From Micromonospora cabrerizensis (GTDB lineage Bacteria > Actinomycetota > Actinomycetes > Mycobacteriales > Micromonosporaceae): a stretch of 64,000 nucleotides of DNA. The notes under the pieces are model-generated. The model was given only the letters and a program-made list of their open reading frames with translations. It was not told the DNA's origin and did not search any database. Made by a program: the position numbers and the translations under genes. Location of the stretch: positions 1-64,000 of the forward strand of contig NZ_JAKKFI010000078.1 in the NCBI RefSeq assembly GCF_022230955.1, in the 5' to 3' direction. Below are positions 24,974-33,130 of the stretch, piece by piece (within the stretch, counting starts at the first letter, position 1; every line of letters begins with the position of its first letter).

Positions 24974-26296
24974 GTGCTGAATCGGATCGACCTGCGCGAC
25001 GGTCTCGGAGACCCGCGCCGCCTGCTGCCCCGTGCCCAGCTCGACGTGTCGGTTGCCGTCGAGCGGATCCGCCCGCTGGTGGAGGCGGTCCGTGAGCATG
25101 GCTACCCGGCGATCCGGGAGGCCAGCGAGCGGTTCGACGGCATCTCCCCGGAGGTGCTGCGGGTGCCGGTCGAGGCGATCACCGAGGCCGAGGGGGTGCT
25201 CGACCCGGCTGTGCGCGCCGCGCTGCTGGAGTCGATCAGCCGGGCCCGGCGGGTGCACGACGACCAGCGGCGCACCGACCACACCACGCAGGTGGTGCCC
25301 GGCGGCACGGTCACCGAGCGCTGGTTGCCGGTCGACCGGGTCGGCCTCTACGTGCCCGGCGGCCTGGCGATGTACCCGTCCACCGTGGTGATGAACGTCG
25401 TGCCCGCGCAGGCGGCCGGTGTGCGGTCGCTGGTGGTGGTCAGCCCGCCGCAGAAGGACAACGGTGGGCTGCCCGACGCGCGGGTGCTCGCCGCGTGCGC
25501 GCTGCTCGGCGTCGACGAGGTGTACGCCGTGGGCGGGGCCCACGCGGTGGCGATGCTGGCGTACGGCGCGGCGGTGGACCCGTTGGGTGAGCTGCGGTGC
25601 GACCCGGTGGACCTGATCACCGGGCCCGGCAACATCTGGGTGACCGCCGCCAAGCGGCTGCTGCGCGGCGTGGTCGGCATCGACGCCGAGGCCGGGCCGA
25701 CCGAGATCGCCATCCTCGCCGACGACACGGCCGACCCGGCGCACGTGGCCGCCGACCTGATCAGTCAGGCCGAGCACGACCCGCTCGCCGCGAGCGTGCT
25801 GGTCACCCCGTCGCTGGCGCTGGTCGAGTCGGTCGAGCGGGAGCTGGCCCGGCAGGTGCCGGCGACCAAGCACGCCGAGCGGGTGACCACGGCGCTGACC
25901 GGTGAGCAGAGCGGCGTGGTCCTGGTCGACGACCTTGAGGCGGGGTTGCGGGTGGTCGACGCGTACGCGGCCGAGCACCTGGAGATCCAGACGGTCGACG
26001 CCCGGCAGTGGGCGATGCGGGTCCGCAACGCCGGGGCGATCTTCGTGGGCGCCTGGTCGCCGGTGTCGCTCGGCGACTACTGCGCCGGGTCCAACCACGT
26101 GCTGCCCACCGGCGGCTGCGCCCGGCACTCCTCCGGGCTGTCCGTGCAGTCGTTCCTGCGCGGCGTGCACCTGATCGAGTACACCGAGACCGCGTTGCGT
26201 GAGGTGGCCCCCCACGTGGTCACCCTGGCCAACGTGGAGGACCTGCCGGCACACGGCCAGGCTGTCCAGGCCCGTTTCCCGGGAGGGTCGGCGTGA
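24974..26296 (+). CDS. hisD: Histidinol dehydrogenase HisD
   Basis: This zinc enzyme oxidises L-histidinol to L-histidine in two NAD-dependent steps, the last of the pathway. The 440-aa protein shows GLYVPGG near 118, GPGNIWVTAAKR near 217, AEHDPLAA near 267, AEHLEI near 334 and the HSSGLSVQSFLR segment near 392, covering the metal and catalytic His sites. The frame opens at 24797; GTG 24974 is preferred for its normal N-terminus (MLNRIDLR) and the adjacent TAGACT box. The stop overlaps hisC by 4 nt. Confidence 0.96.
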   Translation: MLNRIDLRDGLGDPRRLLPRAQLDVSVAVERIRPLVEAVREHGYPAIREASERFDGISPEVLRVPVEAITEAEGVLDPAVRAALLESISRARRVHDDQRRTDHTTQVVPGGTVTERWLPVDRVGLYVPGGLAMYPSTVVMNVVPAQAAGVRSLVVVSPPQKDNGGLPDARVLAACALLGVDEVYAVGGAHAVAMLAYGAAVDPLGELRCDPVDLITGPGNIWVTAAKRLLRGVVGIDAEAGPTEIAILADDTADPAHVAADLISQAEHDPLAASVLVTPSLALVESVERELARQVPATKHAERVTTALTGEQSGVVLVDDLEAGLRVVDAYAAEHLEIQTVDARQWAMRVRNAGAIFVGAWSPVSLGDYCAGSNHVLPTGGCARHSSGLSVQSFLRGVHLIEYTETALREVAPHVVTLANVEDLPAHGQAVQARFPGGSA

Positions 26297-27366
26297 GCAG
26301 CTTGGAGGAGCTGCCGATCCGTGACGACCTGCGGGGGCTCTCGCCGTACGGGGCGCCGCAGCTCGACGTGCCGGTGCGGCTCAACACCAACGAGAACTCC
26401 TACGCGGTGCCGGAGCCGGTGGTCGAGGCGATCGGCAAGGCGCTCGCGGCCGAGTTGCGCGAGCTGAACCGCTATCCGGACCGGGACGCGCTGGCGCTCC
26501 GCGCCGACCTGGCCGAATATCTCGGGCACGGGCTCACCGCCGAACAGGTGTGGGCGGCCAACGGCTCCAACGAGATCCAGCAGCAGCTCCTCCAGGCGTT
26601 CGGTGGGCCGGGGCGCAGCGCGCTCGGCTTCGTTCCGGCGTACTCGATGCATCCGCTGCTGGCCCTCGGCACCGGCACCCGGTGGGTGCCCGCCGAGCGC
26701 GGCGTCGACTTCGGGCTGACCGTCGGGGAGGCGGTCGCCCAGGTCCGTGAGCACCAGCCCGACGTGGTCTTCCTCTGCTCGCCGAACAACCCCACCGGCA
26801 CGGCACTGGACCCGGCGGTGATCGCCGCGGTGCTGGACGCCGCGCCGGGCATGGTGGTCGTCGACGAGGCGTACGCCGAGTTCGCCCGACCCGGGACGGT
26901 CAGCGCCCTCGCGGTGCTGCCCGGTCACCCGCGACTGGTGGTGAGCCGCACGATGAGCAAGGCCTTCGGCTTCGCCGGCGGGCGGCTGGGCTACCTGGCC
27001 GCCGACCCGGCGGTCGTGCAGGCGGTGCAGCTCGTCCGTTTGCCGTACCATCTCTCCGCACTGACCCAGGCCGCCGCGAGGGCGGCGGTGACCCACCGCG
27101 ACGCTCTCCTCGGCACGGTCAGCGCGATCATGGCGCAGCGGGACCGGATCGTGGCGACGCTGCGCGAGCGGGGGTTGCGGGTCGCCGACAGCGACGCCAA
27201 CTTCGTGCTCTTCGAGGTGGGCGGCGACCAGACCACCGTCTGGAAGGCCCTGCTGGCACAGGGGGTGCTGGTCCGGGACGTCGGCCTGCCCGGCTGGCTG
27301 CGGGTGACCGCGGGCACCCCCACCGAGACCGACGCCTTCCTTTCTGCAATGGAGACAGTGCGATGA
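26293..27366 (+). CDS. hisC: Histidinol-phosphate aminotransferase HisC
   Basis: This PLP enzyme transfers an amino group from glutamate to imidazole acetol phosphate. The 357-aa fold-type I protein contains NTNENSY near 34, CSPNNPTGTA near 159, DEAYAEF near 195 and the PLP lysine in RTMSKAFGFAGGRLGY near 222. It is coupled by 4-nt overlaps to hisD (GTGA) and hisB (ATGA). Confidence 0.95.
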   Translation: MSSLEELPIRDDLRGLSPYGAPQLDVPVRLNTNENSYAVPEPVVEAIGKALAAELRELNRYPDRDALALRADLAEYLGHGLTAEQVWAANGSNEIQQQLLQAFGGPGRSALGFVPAYSMHPLLALGTGTRWVPAERGVDFGLTVGEAVAQVREHQPDVVFLCSPNNPTGTALDPAVIAAVLDAAPGMVVVDEAYAEFARPGTVSALAVLPGHPRLVVSRTMSKAFGFAGGRLGYLAADPAVVQAVQLVRLPYHLSALTQAAARAAVTHRDALLGTVSAIMAQRDRIVATLRERGLRVADSDANFVLFEVGGDQTTVWKALLAQGVLVRDVGLPGWLRVTAGTPTETDAFLSAMETVR

Positions 27367-27974
27367 GTCGGACCGCCCGGGTGGAGCGGATCACCAAGGA
27401 GACCAAGGTCCTCGTCGAGATCGACCTCGACGGCACCGGTGCCGCCGAGATCAGCACCGGCGTGGGCTTCTACGACCACATGCTGCACCAGATCGCCCGG
27501 CACGGCGGCTTCGACCTGACCGTGCGTACCGTGGGTGACCTGGAGATCGACGCGCACCACACGATCGAGGACACCGCGCTCGCCCTGGGTGCCGCGTTCG
27601 ACCAGGCGCTGGGCGACAAGGCCGGCATCCGACGGTACGGCTCGGCGACCGTGCCGATGGACGAGGTGCTGGTCCGGGCCGCGGTGGACCTCTCTGGCCG
27701 GCCGTACGTGGTGCACGACGAGCCGGCCCTGGCCCCGTACATCGGGCCGGTCTACGCGACCAGCATGACCCGGCACATCTGGGAGTCCTTCGGTCAGGCG
27801 GCCCGGGTCACGCTGCACGTCGACGTGCTGCGGGCGGCCCGGCCGGGCGGTCACCCGGACGCGCACCACGTGGTGGAGGCGCAGTTCAAGGCGGTCTCCC
27901 GGGCGTTGCGTGAGGCCACCTCGATCGACCCGCGGGCGGCGGGCGCGATCCCCAGCACGAAGGGTGCTCTCTGA
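27363..27974 (+). CDS. hisB: Imidazoleglycerol-phosphate dehydratase HisB
   Basis: A 203-aa monofunctional Mn-dependent dehydratase, without the phosphatase domain of enterobacterial HisB. The metal motifs are present: YDHMLHQIARHGGFDL near 38 with EIDAHHTIEDTALALG near 60, and a second DAHHVVEAQFKA set near 162. The stop overlaps the next small gene by one base (TGATG). Confidence 0.97.
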   Translation: MSRTARVERITKETKVLVEIDLDGTGAAEISTGVGFYDHMLHQIARHGGFDLTVRTVGDLEIDAHHTIEDTALALGAAFDQALGDKAGIRRYGSATVPMDEVLVRAAVDLSGRPYVVHDEPALAPYIGPVYATSMTRHIWESFGQAARVTLHVDVLRAARPGGHPDAHHVVEAQFKAVSRALREATSIDPRAAGAIPSTKGAL

Positions 27975-28144
27975 TGGGTGCCGCGTTGCCGACGTTGCTG
28001 CTGATCCTGGCCGGGGTGCTGGTGGGCGGCACCTGGTCGCTCTACCGGCAGGGCGCGCCCAAGGCGGCCGTGCTGGTCACCGCGGCGCTCGCGGTGCTCG
28101 CCACGGTCGCCGGGGTTCTGCGGCTGCTGCCGGAGAACGGGTGA
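27974..28144 (+). CDS. Small two-helix membrane protein inside the his operon
   Basis: A 56-aa ORF starting in the hisB stop (TGATG) and ending 13 bp before hisH. It encodes two hydrophobic helices (about residues 5-22 and 32-50) joined by a short loop WSLYRQGAPK, and ends RLLPENG. Codon use matches its neighbours (strong GC third position), supporting translation. Its tight position between hisB and hisH suggests co-expression with histidine synthesis; its role is unknown. Confidence 0.75.
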   Translation: MGAALPTLLLILAGVLVGGTWSLYRQGAPKAAVLVTAALAVLATVAGVLRLLPENG

Positions 28145-28157
28145 TCGGGGTGACGAC

Positions 28158-28790
28158 ATGACGGACGTGGTGGTGCTCGACTACGGCTCGGGCAACCTGC
28201 GCTCGGCGGAGCGGGCACTGGCTGCCGCCGGCGCCGACGTGCGGGTGACCGACGACCTGGCCGCCGCGGCCGACGCCGACGGCCTGGTGGTCCCCGGTGT
28301 GGGCGCGTACGCGGCGTGCATGGCCGGGATCGAGGCGCTCGGTGCCGGCCCGGTGATCGCCGAGCGGGTGGCGGCGGGTCGGCCGGTGCTCGGCATCTGC
28401 GTGGGTATGCAGGTGCTCTTCGAGTACGGCGAGGAGCACGGTGTGGTGACCAAGGGGCTCGGGTTGCTGCCCGGCGGGGTGACCCGGTTGGCTGCCACCC
28501 GGTTGCCGCACATGGGTTGGAACACGGTCCGGGCGGCCGAGGGCTCGGTGCTCTTCGCCGGGTTGTCGGAGCAGAGCCGGTTCTACTTCGTCCACTCGTA
28601 CGCGATGGGGGACCCGGCGGCGCTGGCTGCCGCCGGTGCCAGGGTGACGACCGCCCACCACGACACGGATTTCGTCGCCGCGGTGGAGCGTGGTCCGCTG
28701 TCGGCGGCCCAGTTCCACCCGGAGAAGTCCGCCGACACCGGTGCCGCGCTGCTGCGCAACTGGCTCGTCACGCTGCCCAGCGGTGGCTGA
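28158..28790 (+). CDS. hisH: Imidazole glycerol phosphate synthase glutaminase subunit HisH
   Basis: A class I glutamine amidotransferase that feeds ammonia to HisF. The 210-aa protein has VPGVGAYAACM near 50, the nucleophile Cys in GICVGMQVLFE near 79, and the His-Glu pair in QFHPEKS near 191. Its partner hisF is not adjacent but lies 3.6 kb downstream (32358), after an inserted set of genes. Confidence 0.96.
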   Translation: MTDVVVLDYGSGNLRSAERALAAAGADVRVTDDLAAAADADGLVVPGVGAYAACMAGIEALGAGPVIAERVAAGRPVLGICVGMQVLFEYGEEHGVVTKGLGLLPGGVTRLAATRLPHMGWNTVRAAEGSVLFAGLSEQSRFYFVHSYAMGDPAALAAAGARVTTAHHDTDFVAAVERGPLSAAQFHPEKSADTGAALLRNWLVTLPSGG

Positions 28791-28826
28791 CCGTGGTCGC
28801 CCGGTGCCCGGCGTGAGGGTGTCGCG

Positions 28827-29150
28827 GTGAGCCGGGAACGGGCCCGTCGTCGGGCGGAGCGTGAGGCCGAGCAGGCCCGGGAGCGGGCGGTCCGGCAGCG
28901 GCGGGTGGCGCGCCGTCAGCGGCGTCGCGCGGTGGTCCGCCGGTTGACGCCGCGGCTGCGGCGGGGCCGCTCGGGGCGGCTGCCCCGGCACAGCCGGGGT
29001 GAGCGGGCCGCGATCGTGCTGCTCACCGGTGCGGCGCTGATTCTGATCTGGACGTTCGTCGACAACCTGGCGCTGCGTGTCGCGCTGATGGTGCTCTTGC
29101 TGCTCGTACTGCCGGCGATCGTCGTGATCGCCCTGGACCGTCGTACCTGA
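28827..29150 (+). CDS. Small Arg-rich two-helix membrane protein
   Basis: A 107-aa protein: residues 1-58 are extremely Arg/Glu-rich and probably helical, then two hydrophobic segments (about 62-78 and 82-102). It lies between hisH and hisA, 14 bp before hisA, in the same direction. No recognisable domain; a nucleic-acid or phospholipid contact through the basic head is possible but not shown. Confidence 0.7.
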   Translation: MSRERARRRAEREAEQARERAVRQRRVARRQRRRAVVRRLTPRLRRGRSGRLPRHSRGERAAIVLLTGAALILIWTFVDNLALRVALMVLLLLVLPAIVVIALDRRT

Positions 29151-29164
29151 TCGAGGAGAAGACG

Positions 29165-29890
29165 TTGAGCCTCACCCTGTTACCCGCCGTGGATGTCGCC
29201 GACGGCCGGGCCGTCCGGCTCGTGCAGGGCGCCGTCGGAAGCGAGAGCATCTATGGCGAGCCGTTGGACGCGGCGCTGGCCTGGCAGCAGGACGGCGCCG
29301 AGTGGATCCACCTGGTCGACCTGGACGCGGCGTTCGGTCGGGGCACCAACGCGCATCTGCTCGCCGAGGTGGTGCGCCAGTTGGACGTGAAGGTGGAGCT
29401 GTCCGGCGGCATCCGGGACGACGAGTCGCTGCGGGCGGCGCTGGGCACCGGGGCGGCCCGGGTCAACATCGGCACCGCCGCCCTGGAGGACCCGGTCTGG
29501 TGTGACCGGGTGGTGGGGGAGTACGGCGACCGGGTGGCCATCGGGCTGGACGTGCGCGGTCACACCCTCTCCGCGCGTGGTTGGACCCGTGACGGCGGTG
29601 ACCTGTACGAGGTGCTGGAGCGGCTGGACAAGGCGGGCGCGAGCCGGTACGTGGTCACGGACATCACCAAGGACGGCACGATGCGCGGGCCGAACCTGGA
29701 CCTGCTGCGCGAGGTGTGTGCCCGCACCGATCGGCCGGTGATCGCCTCCGGTGGTGTGTCCACGTTGGACGACCTGCGGGCGTTGGCGACCCTGGAGCCG
29801 ATCGGGGTGGAGGGCGTGATCGCCGGTAAGGCGCTCTACGCGGGTGCCTTCACGGTGGCCGAGGCGCTGCGGACCCTGGCCGAGGTGTGA
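29165..29890 (+). CDS. priA: ProFAR isomerase HisA / bifunctional PriA
   Basis: A 241-aa TIM barrel isomerising ProFAR to PRFAR for histidine. In many actinobacteria the same enzyme (PriA) also does the TrpF step of tryptophan synthesis. The catalytic Asp pair is visible in LLPAVDVADG (near 10) and VTDITKDGTMRG (near 171). RLVQG near 19 and RGWTRDGGDL near 140, the loop with a Trp that PriA uses to switch between substrates, favour PriA. No trpF is seen in the window's trp genes, which supports the dual role. GAGGAGA precedes the TTG start at 29165. Confidence 0.93.
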   Translation: MSLTLLPAVDVADGRAVRLVQGAVGSESIYGEPLDAALAWQQDGAEWIHLVDLDAAFGRGTNAHLLAEVVRQLDVKVELSGGIRDDESLRAALGTGAARVNIGTAALEDPVWCDRVVGEYGDRVAIGLDVRGHTLSARGWTRDGGDLYEVLERLDKAGASRYVVTDITKDGTMRGPNLDLLREVCARTDRPVIASGGVSTLDDLRALATLEPIGVEGVIAGKALYAGAFTVAEALRTLAEV

Positions 29891-30276
29891 CGACCACCCG
29901 GCTCGGCTCGGGTGGCCCGTGGGAGCAGCACTACGGCTACTCCCGGGTGGTGCGGGCCGGTGACCGGGCCTTCACGGCCGGCTGCACGGCGACGGTGGAC
30001 GGTCGGGTGGTGCACGTCGGTGACGCCGCCGCGCAGACCGCACAGGCGTTGCGGATCGGGCTGGACGCGCTTGCCGAGGTCGGTGCGGAGCCCGGCGACG
30101 TGGTCCGGACCAGGATGTACGTGACCGACCGACTGCACGCCGACGAGGTGGGCCGGGCGCACAACGCGGTGTTCGGCGCGGTGCGGCCGGTGGCGACCCT
30201 GGTGGTGGTGGCCGGTCTGCTGGACCCGGAGCACCTGGTCGAGGTGGAGTTGGAGGCCTTCCTCGGCGATCGCTGA
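29887..30276 (+). CDS. RidA/YjgF-family protein
   Basis: A 129-aa YjgF/YER057c/UK114 protein. RidA members hydrolyse reactive enamine/imine intermediates from PLP enzymes. The family pattern is present: FTAGCTA near 33, QTAQALRIGLDALAEVGA near 51, VVRTRMYVTD near 73, and RPVATLVVVAGL near 101 with the Arg that binds the carboxylate in true RidA. GTG start overlaps the hisA stop, so it is the last gene coupled to hisA. Confidence 0.88.
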   Translation: MTTTRLGSGGPWEQHYGYSRVVRAGDRAFTAGCTATVDGRVVHVGDAAAQTAQALRIGLDALAEVGAEPGDVVRTRMYVTDRLHADEVGRAHNAVFGAVRPVATLVVVAGLLDPEHLVEVELEAFLGDR

Positions 30277-30316
30277 GGTCGGTGGTGGGCGTCGGGCCGG
30301 CCGCCTCCCGGCCCGA

Positions 30317-30349
30317 TAAGTTGTGCACAACTTAATTGTGGGCTACGGT
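30317..30349 (+). promoter_or_regulatory. OhrR operator and promoter
   Basis: TAAGTTGTGCACAACTTA (30317-30334) is a perfect 18-bp palindrome. It covers a -35 (TTGTGC, 30321-30326) that is 17 bp from a -10 (TACGGT, 30344-30349). The GTG start of ohrR follows after 6 nt. This is the expected layout for autorepression by OhrR, with release by organic peroxide. Confidence 0.75.
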
Positions 30350-30355
30350 TCGGTG

Positions 30356-30802
30356 GTGACCGATGACCTGGTGCTGCGCCGGCAGGTGTGCTTCGCGCTC
30401 TACGCCGCGTCGCGCGCCCTGACCGACGTCTACCGGCCGATCCTCGACGAGGTCGGGCTGACCTACCCGCAGTACCTGGTGCTGCTGGTGCTCTGGGAGC
30501 GCCCCGACGACGCCCCCACGGTGTCCGAGCTGGGCACCGAGCTGCGACTGGACTCCGGCACGCTCTCCCCGCTGCTCAAGCGGCTGGAGGGGGCGGGTCT
30601 GGTGGTCCGGCGGCGCTCAGCCCGCGACGAGCGCCGGGTCGAGGTCGGCCTCACCGAGCAGGGCCGGGCGTTGCGCGAGCAGCTCTGCGACGTCCCGCTG
30701 CGCATCGCGCAGGCCACCGGGCTGGGTTTCGGCGAGCTTGTCGCGCTGCGCGACACCCTCACCCGGGTCACCGAGACCATCCACCGACAGAAGGAGCAGT
30801 GA
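30356..30802 (+). CDS. ohrR: Organic-peroxide-sensing MarR-family repressor OhrR
   Basis: A 148-aa MarR winged-helix repressor. LRRQVCFALYAASRAL places the peroxide-reactive Cys at residue 12 from the chosen start, the hallmark of OhrR. The winged helix spans ~45-110 (LTYPQYLVLLVLW, SELGTELRLDSGTLSPLLKRLE). The frame opens at 30323, but that would start inside the operator; GTG 30356 is 6 nt after the TACGGT box and gives the normal length. ohr follows 5 bp later. Confidence 0.92.
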   Translation: MTDDLVLRRQVCFALYAASRALTDVYRPILDEVGLTYPQYLVLLVLWERPDDAPTVSELGTELRLDSGTLSPLLKRLEGAGLVVRRRSARDERRVEVGLTEQGRALREQLCDVPLRIAQATGLGFGELVALRDTLTRVTETIHRQKEQ

Positions 30803-30807
30803 CTCTC

Positions 30808-31239
30808 ATGCAGGTTCTCTACACCGCGTCCGCGACCGCCAGCGGCGACGGCCGCGACGGCCACGTCGAGACCTCCGACGGCACCGTCTCGCTCGACCTG
30901 GCCGTGCCGAAGGAGATGGGCGGCGCCGGTGGTGCCGCCAACCCCGAGCAGCTCTTCGCCGCCGGCTACGCGGCCTGCTTCCACAGCGCGCTGCGGCTGG
31001 TGGGCCGCCGGGCCAAGGCCGACGTGAGCGACTCCGTCGTCGCGGCCGAGGTGGGCATCGGCCCGAACGGCAGCGGCGGGTTCGGGCTCACCGTGCAGCT
31101 CGTCGTCGACCTGCCCGCCGTCTCCCGCGAGACCGCCGAGCAGATCGTCGAGCAGGCCCACCAGGTCTGCCCGTACTCGAACGCGACCCGCGGCAACATC
31201 GACGTCACGCTGACCGTCCGGGAGACCGCTGCCGCGTGA
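30808..31239 (+). CDS. ohr: Organic hydroperoxide reductase Ohr
   Basis: A 143-aa OsmC/Ohr-fold thiol peroxidase that reduces organic hydroperoxides using two cysteines. Both are visible: AACFHSAL near 51 and QVCPYSNATRGN near 117. The Arg/Glu active-site environment (GGAGGAANPEQLFAAGYAACF) is also present. AAGGAG (30791-30796) serves ATG 30808; an in-frame GTG at 30799 is too close to it. It is transcribed with ohrR. Confidence 0.95.
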   Translation: MQVLYTASATASGDGRDGHVETSDGTVSLDLAVPKEMGGAGGAANPEQLFAAGYAACFHSALRLVGRRAKADVSDSVVAAEVGIGPNGSGGFGLTVQLVVDLPAVSRETAEQIVEQAHQVCPYSNATRGNIDVTLTVRETAAA

Positions 31240-31285
31240 CGTCGCGGACCGAGACCCCCACCCCGGACGAGAGGACGACCACCCC

Positions 31286-32284
31286 GTGACCAGAAACCGC
31301 GAGATCCACCTGGCCAGCCGCCCGCAGGGCTGGCCCACCGAGGACACCTTCCGGATCGTCGAGAGCGACGTCCCGACGCCGGGCCCGGGCCAGATCGTGG
31401 TCCGCAACCAGTACATGTCGGTCGACCCGTACATGCGGGGACGGATGAACGACGTCAAGTCGTACGTCGCGCCGTTCGCGCTCGACGCCCCGCTCGACGG
31501 TGCCGCGATCGGCGAGGTGGTGGCCAGCGAGGCGGCGGGCACCGCCGTCGGGACCACCGTCCTGCACGGGCTCGGCTGGCGGGAGTACGCGCTGCTCGAC
31601 GCCACCGCCGCCCGGCCGGTCGACCCGAGCGTCGCGCCGGTCAGCGCGTACCTCAGCGTGCTGGGCATGACCGGGCTGACCGCGTACGCGGGGCTGCTGG
31701 AGGTTGCCGCGATGAAGCCCGGCGAGACGGTCTTCGTCTCCGCCGCGGCCGGCGCGGTCGGCAGCCTGGTCGGCCAGATCGCCAAGCTCAAGGGTGCCGG
31801 CCGGGTGGTCGGCAGCGCCGGGTCCCCGGCCAAGGTCGATCGGCTGCGGGCGCTGGGCTTCGACGCCGCCTTCGACTACCACGACGGGCCGGTCCGCGAG
31901 TCGCTGCGGGCAGCCGCCCCGGACGGCGTCGACGTCTACTTCGACAACGTCGGCGGCGATCACCTGGAGGCCGCCATCTCGGCCATGAACCTGCACGGCC
32001 GGGCCGCGATCTGCGGCATGATCTCGCAGTACAACGCGACCGAGCCGTCGGCCGCGCCGCGCAACCTGGCGCTGGTCATCGGCAAGCGGCTGACCCTGCG
32101 CGGCTTCCTGGTCAACGACCACAACGACGTGCGCGCGGCGTTCGTCCGAGACGTCGCCGGCTGGCTGCGCGAGGGCACGCTGTCCTACGACGAGACGATC
32201 GTGGACGGCATCGAGAACGCTCCGGCCGCGTTCCTCGGCCTGCTGCGCGGCGACAACCTCGGCAAGATGCTCGTCAAGGTGTGA
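31286..32284 (+). CDS. Zinc-free medium-chain NADP(H) oxidoreductase
   Basis: A 332-aa MDR-superfamily enzyme close to the leukotriene-B4-dehydrogenase/curcumin-reductase type double-bond reductases. MSVDPYMRGRM near 45 and the nucleotide loop SAAAGAVGSLVGQIAKLKG near 152 are typical; zinc ligands are lacking. It probably reduces alpha,beta-unsaturated carbonyls such as lipid-peroxidation products, which would fit its position 46 bp after ohr. That substrate is an inference. Confidence 0.88.
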   Translation: MTRNREIHLASRPQGWPTEDTFRIVESDVPTPGPGQIVVRNQYMSVDPYMRGRMNDVKSYVAPFALDAPLDGAAIGEVVASEAAGTAVGTTVLHGLGWREYALLDATAARPVDPSVAPVSAYLSVLGMTGLTAYAGLLEVAAMKPGETVFVSAAAGAVGSLVGQIAKLKGAGRVVGSAGSPAKVDRLRALGFDAAFDYHDGPVRESLRAAAPDGVDVYFDNVGGDHLEAAISAMNLHGRAAICGMISQYNATEPSAAPRNLALVIGKRLTLRGFLVNDHNDVRAAFVRDVAGWLREGTLSYDETIVDGIENAPAAFLGLLRGDNLGKMLVKV

Positions 32285-32345
32285 CCCAGGCCTCGTTCAC
32301 GGCGGTCGACCCGATCGGGTCGGCCGCCGTGCCGTGGGCGGAGGA

Positions 32346-32351
32346 TAGGCT
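32346..32351 (+). promoter_or_regulatory. Candidate leaderless -10 (TAGGCT) of hisF
   Basis: TAGGCT, 6 nt, then ATG 32358. It gives hisF its own promoter, needed because the ohr genes separate it from hisH/hisA. Confidence 0.5.
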
Positions 32352-32357
32352 CGCGGC

Positions 32358-33125
32358 ATGACCGTGGCGGTACGGGTGATCCCCTGTCTGGACGTGGACG
32401 CCGGGCGGGTGGTCAAGGGGGTCAACTTCCTCGACCTGCGCGACGCCGGCGACCCGGTGGAGTTGGCCGCGGCGTACGACCGGGCGGGCGCGGACGAGCT
32501 GACCTTCCTCGACGTCACCGCGTCCTCCAGCGACCGGGGCACGATGCTCGACGTGGTGCGCCGCACCGCCGAGTCGGTGTTCATCCCCCTCACCGTCGGT
32601 GGCGGGGTCCGGCAGGTCGCCGACGTCGACACCCTGCTGCGCGCGGGGGCGGACAAGGTCGGCGTGAACACCGCCGCCATCGCCCGCCCCGAGCTGATCG
32701 CCGAGATCGCCGACCGGTTCGGCCGGCAGGTGCTCGTGCTCTCCCTCGACGTGCGTCGTTCACCCGACGGCGGCACGCCCAGCGGCTTCGAGGTCACCAC
32801 CCACGGCGGTCGGCGCGGCACCGGCATCGACGCGGTGTGGTGGGCGCACCGGGGCGCCGAGCTGGGCGCGGGGGAGATCCTGCTCAACTCGATGGACGCC
32901 GACGGCACCAAGGCCGGCTTCGACCTGGAGCTGATCGCCGCGGTGCGAGCGGTCGTGGACGTGCCGGTGGTCGCCAGCGGTGGTGCCGGCGAGGTGGCCC
33001 ACTTTCCGCCCGCGATCGGCGCCGGCGCGGACGCGGTGCTCGCCGCCAGCGTCTTCCACTTCGGCGAGCTGACCGTGGCCGAGGTCAAGGACGCGCTGCG
33101 CCACAGCGGTCACCCGGTGCGCTGA
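32358..33125 (+). CDS. hisF: Imidazole glycerol phosphate synthase cyclase subunit HisF
   Basis: A 255-aa TIM barrel using ammonia from HisH to convert PRFAR to imidazole glycerol phosphate and AICAR. The two catalytic Asp residues are in IPCLDVDAGRVVKGVNF (near 11) and LVLSLDVRR (near 130). The ATG is directly preceded by a leaderless-type promoter and no ribosome site. The gene ends 5 bp before the end of the convergent gene at 33131. Confidence 0.97.
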   Translation: MTVAVRVIPCLDVDAGRVVKGVNFLDLRDAGDPVELAAAYDRAGADELTFLDVTASSSDRGTMLDVVRRTAESVFIPLTVGGGVRQVADVDTLLRAGADKVGVNTAAIARPELIAEIADRFGRQVLVLSLDVRRSPDGGTPSGFEVTTHGGRRGTGIDAVWWAHRGAELGAGEILLNSMDADGTKAGFDLELIAAVRAVVDVPVVASGGAGEVAHFPPAIGAGADAVLAASVFHFGELTVAEVKDALRHSGHPVR

Positions 33126-33130
33126 GCCGG

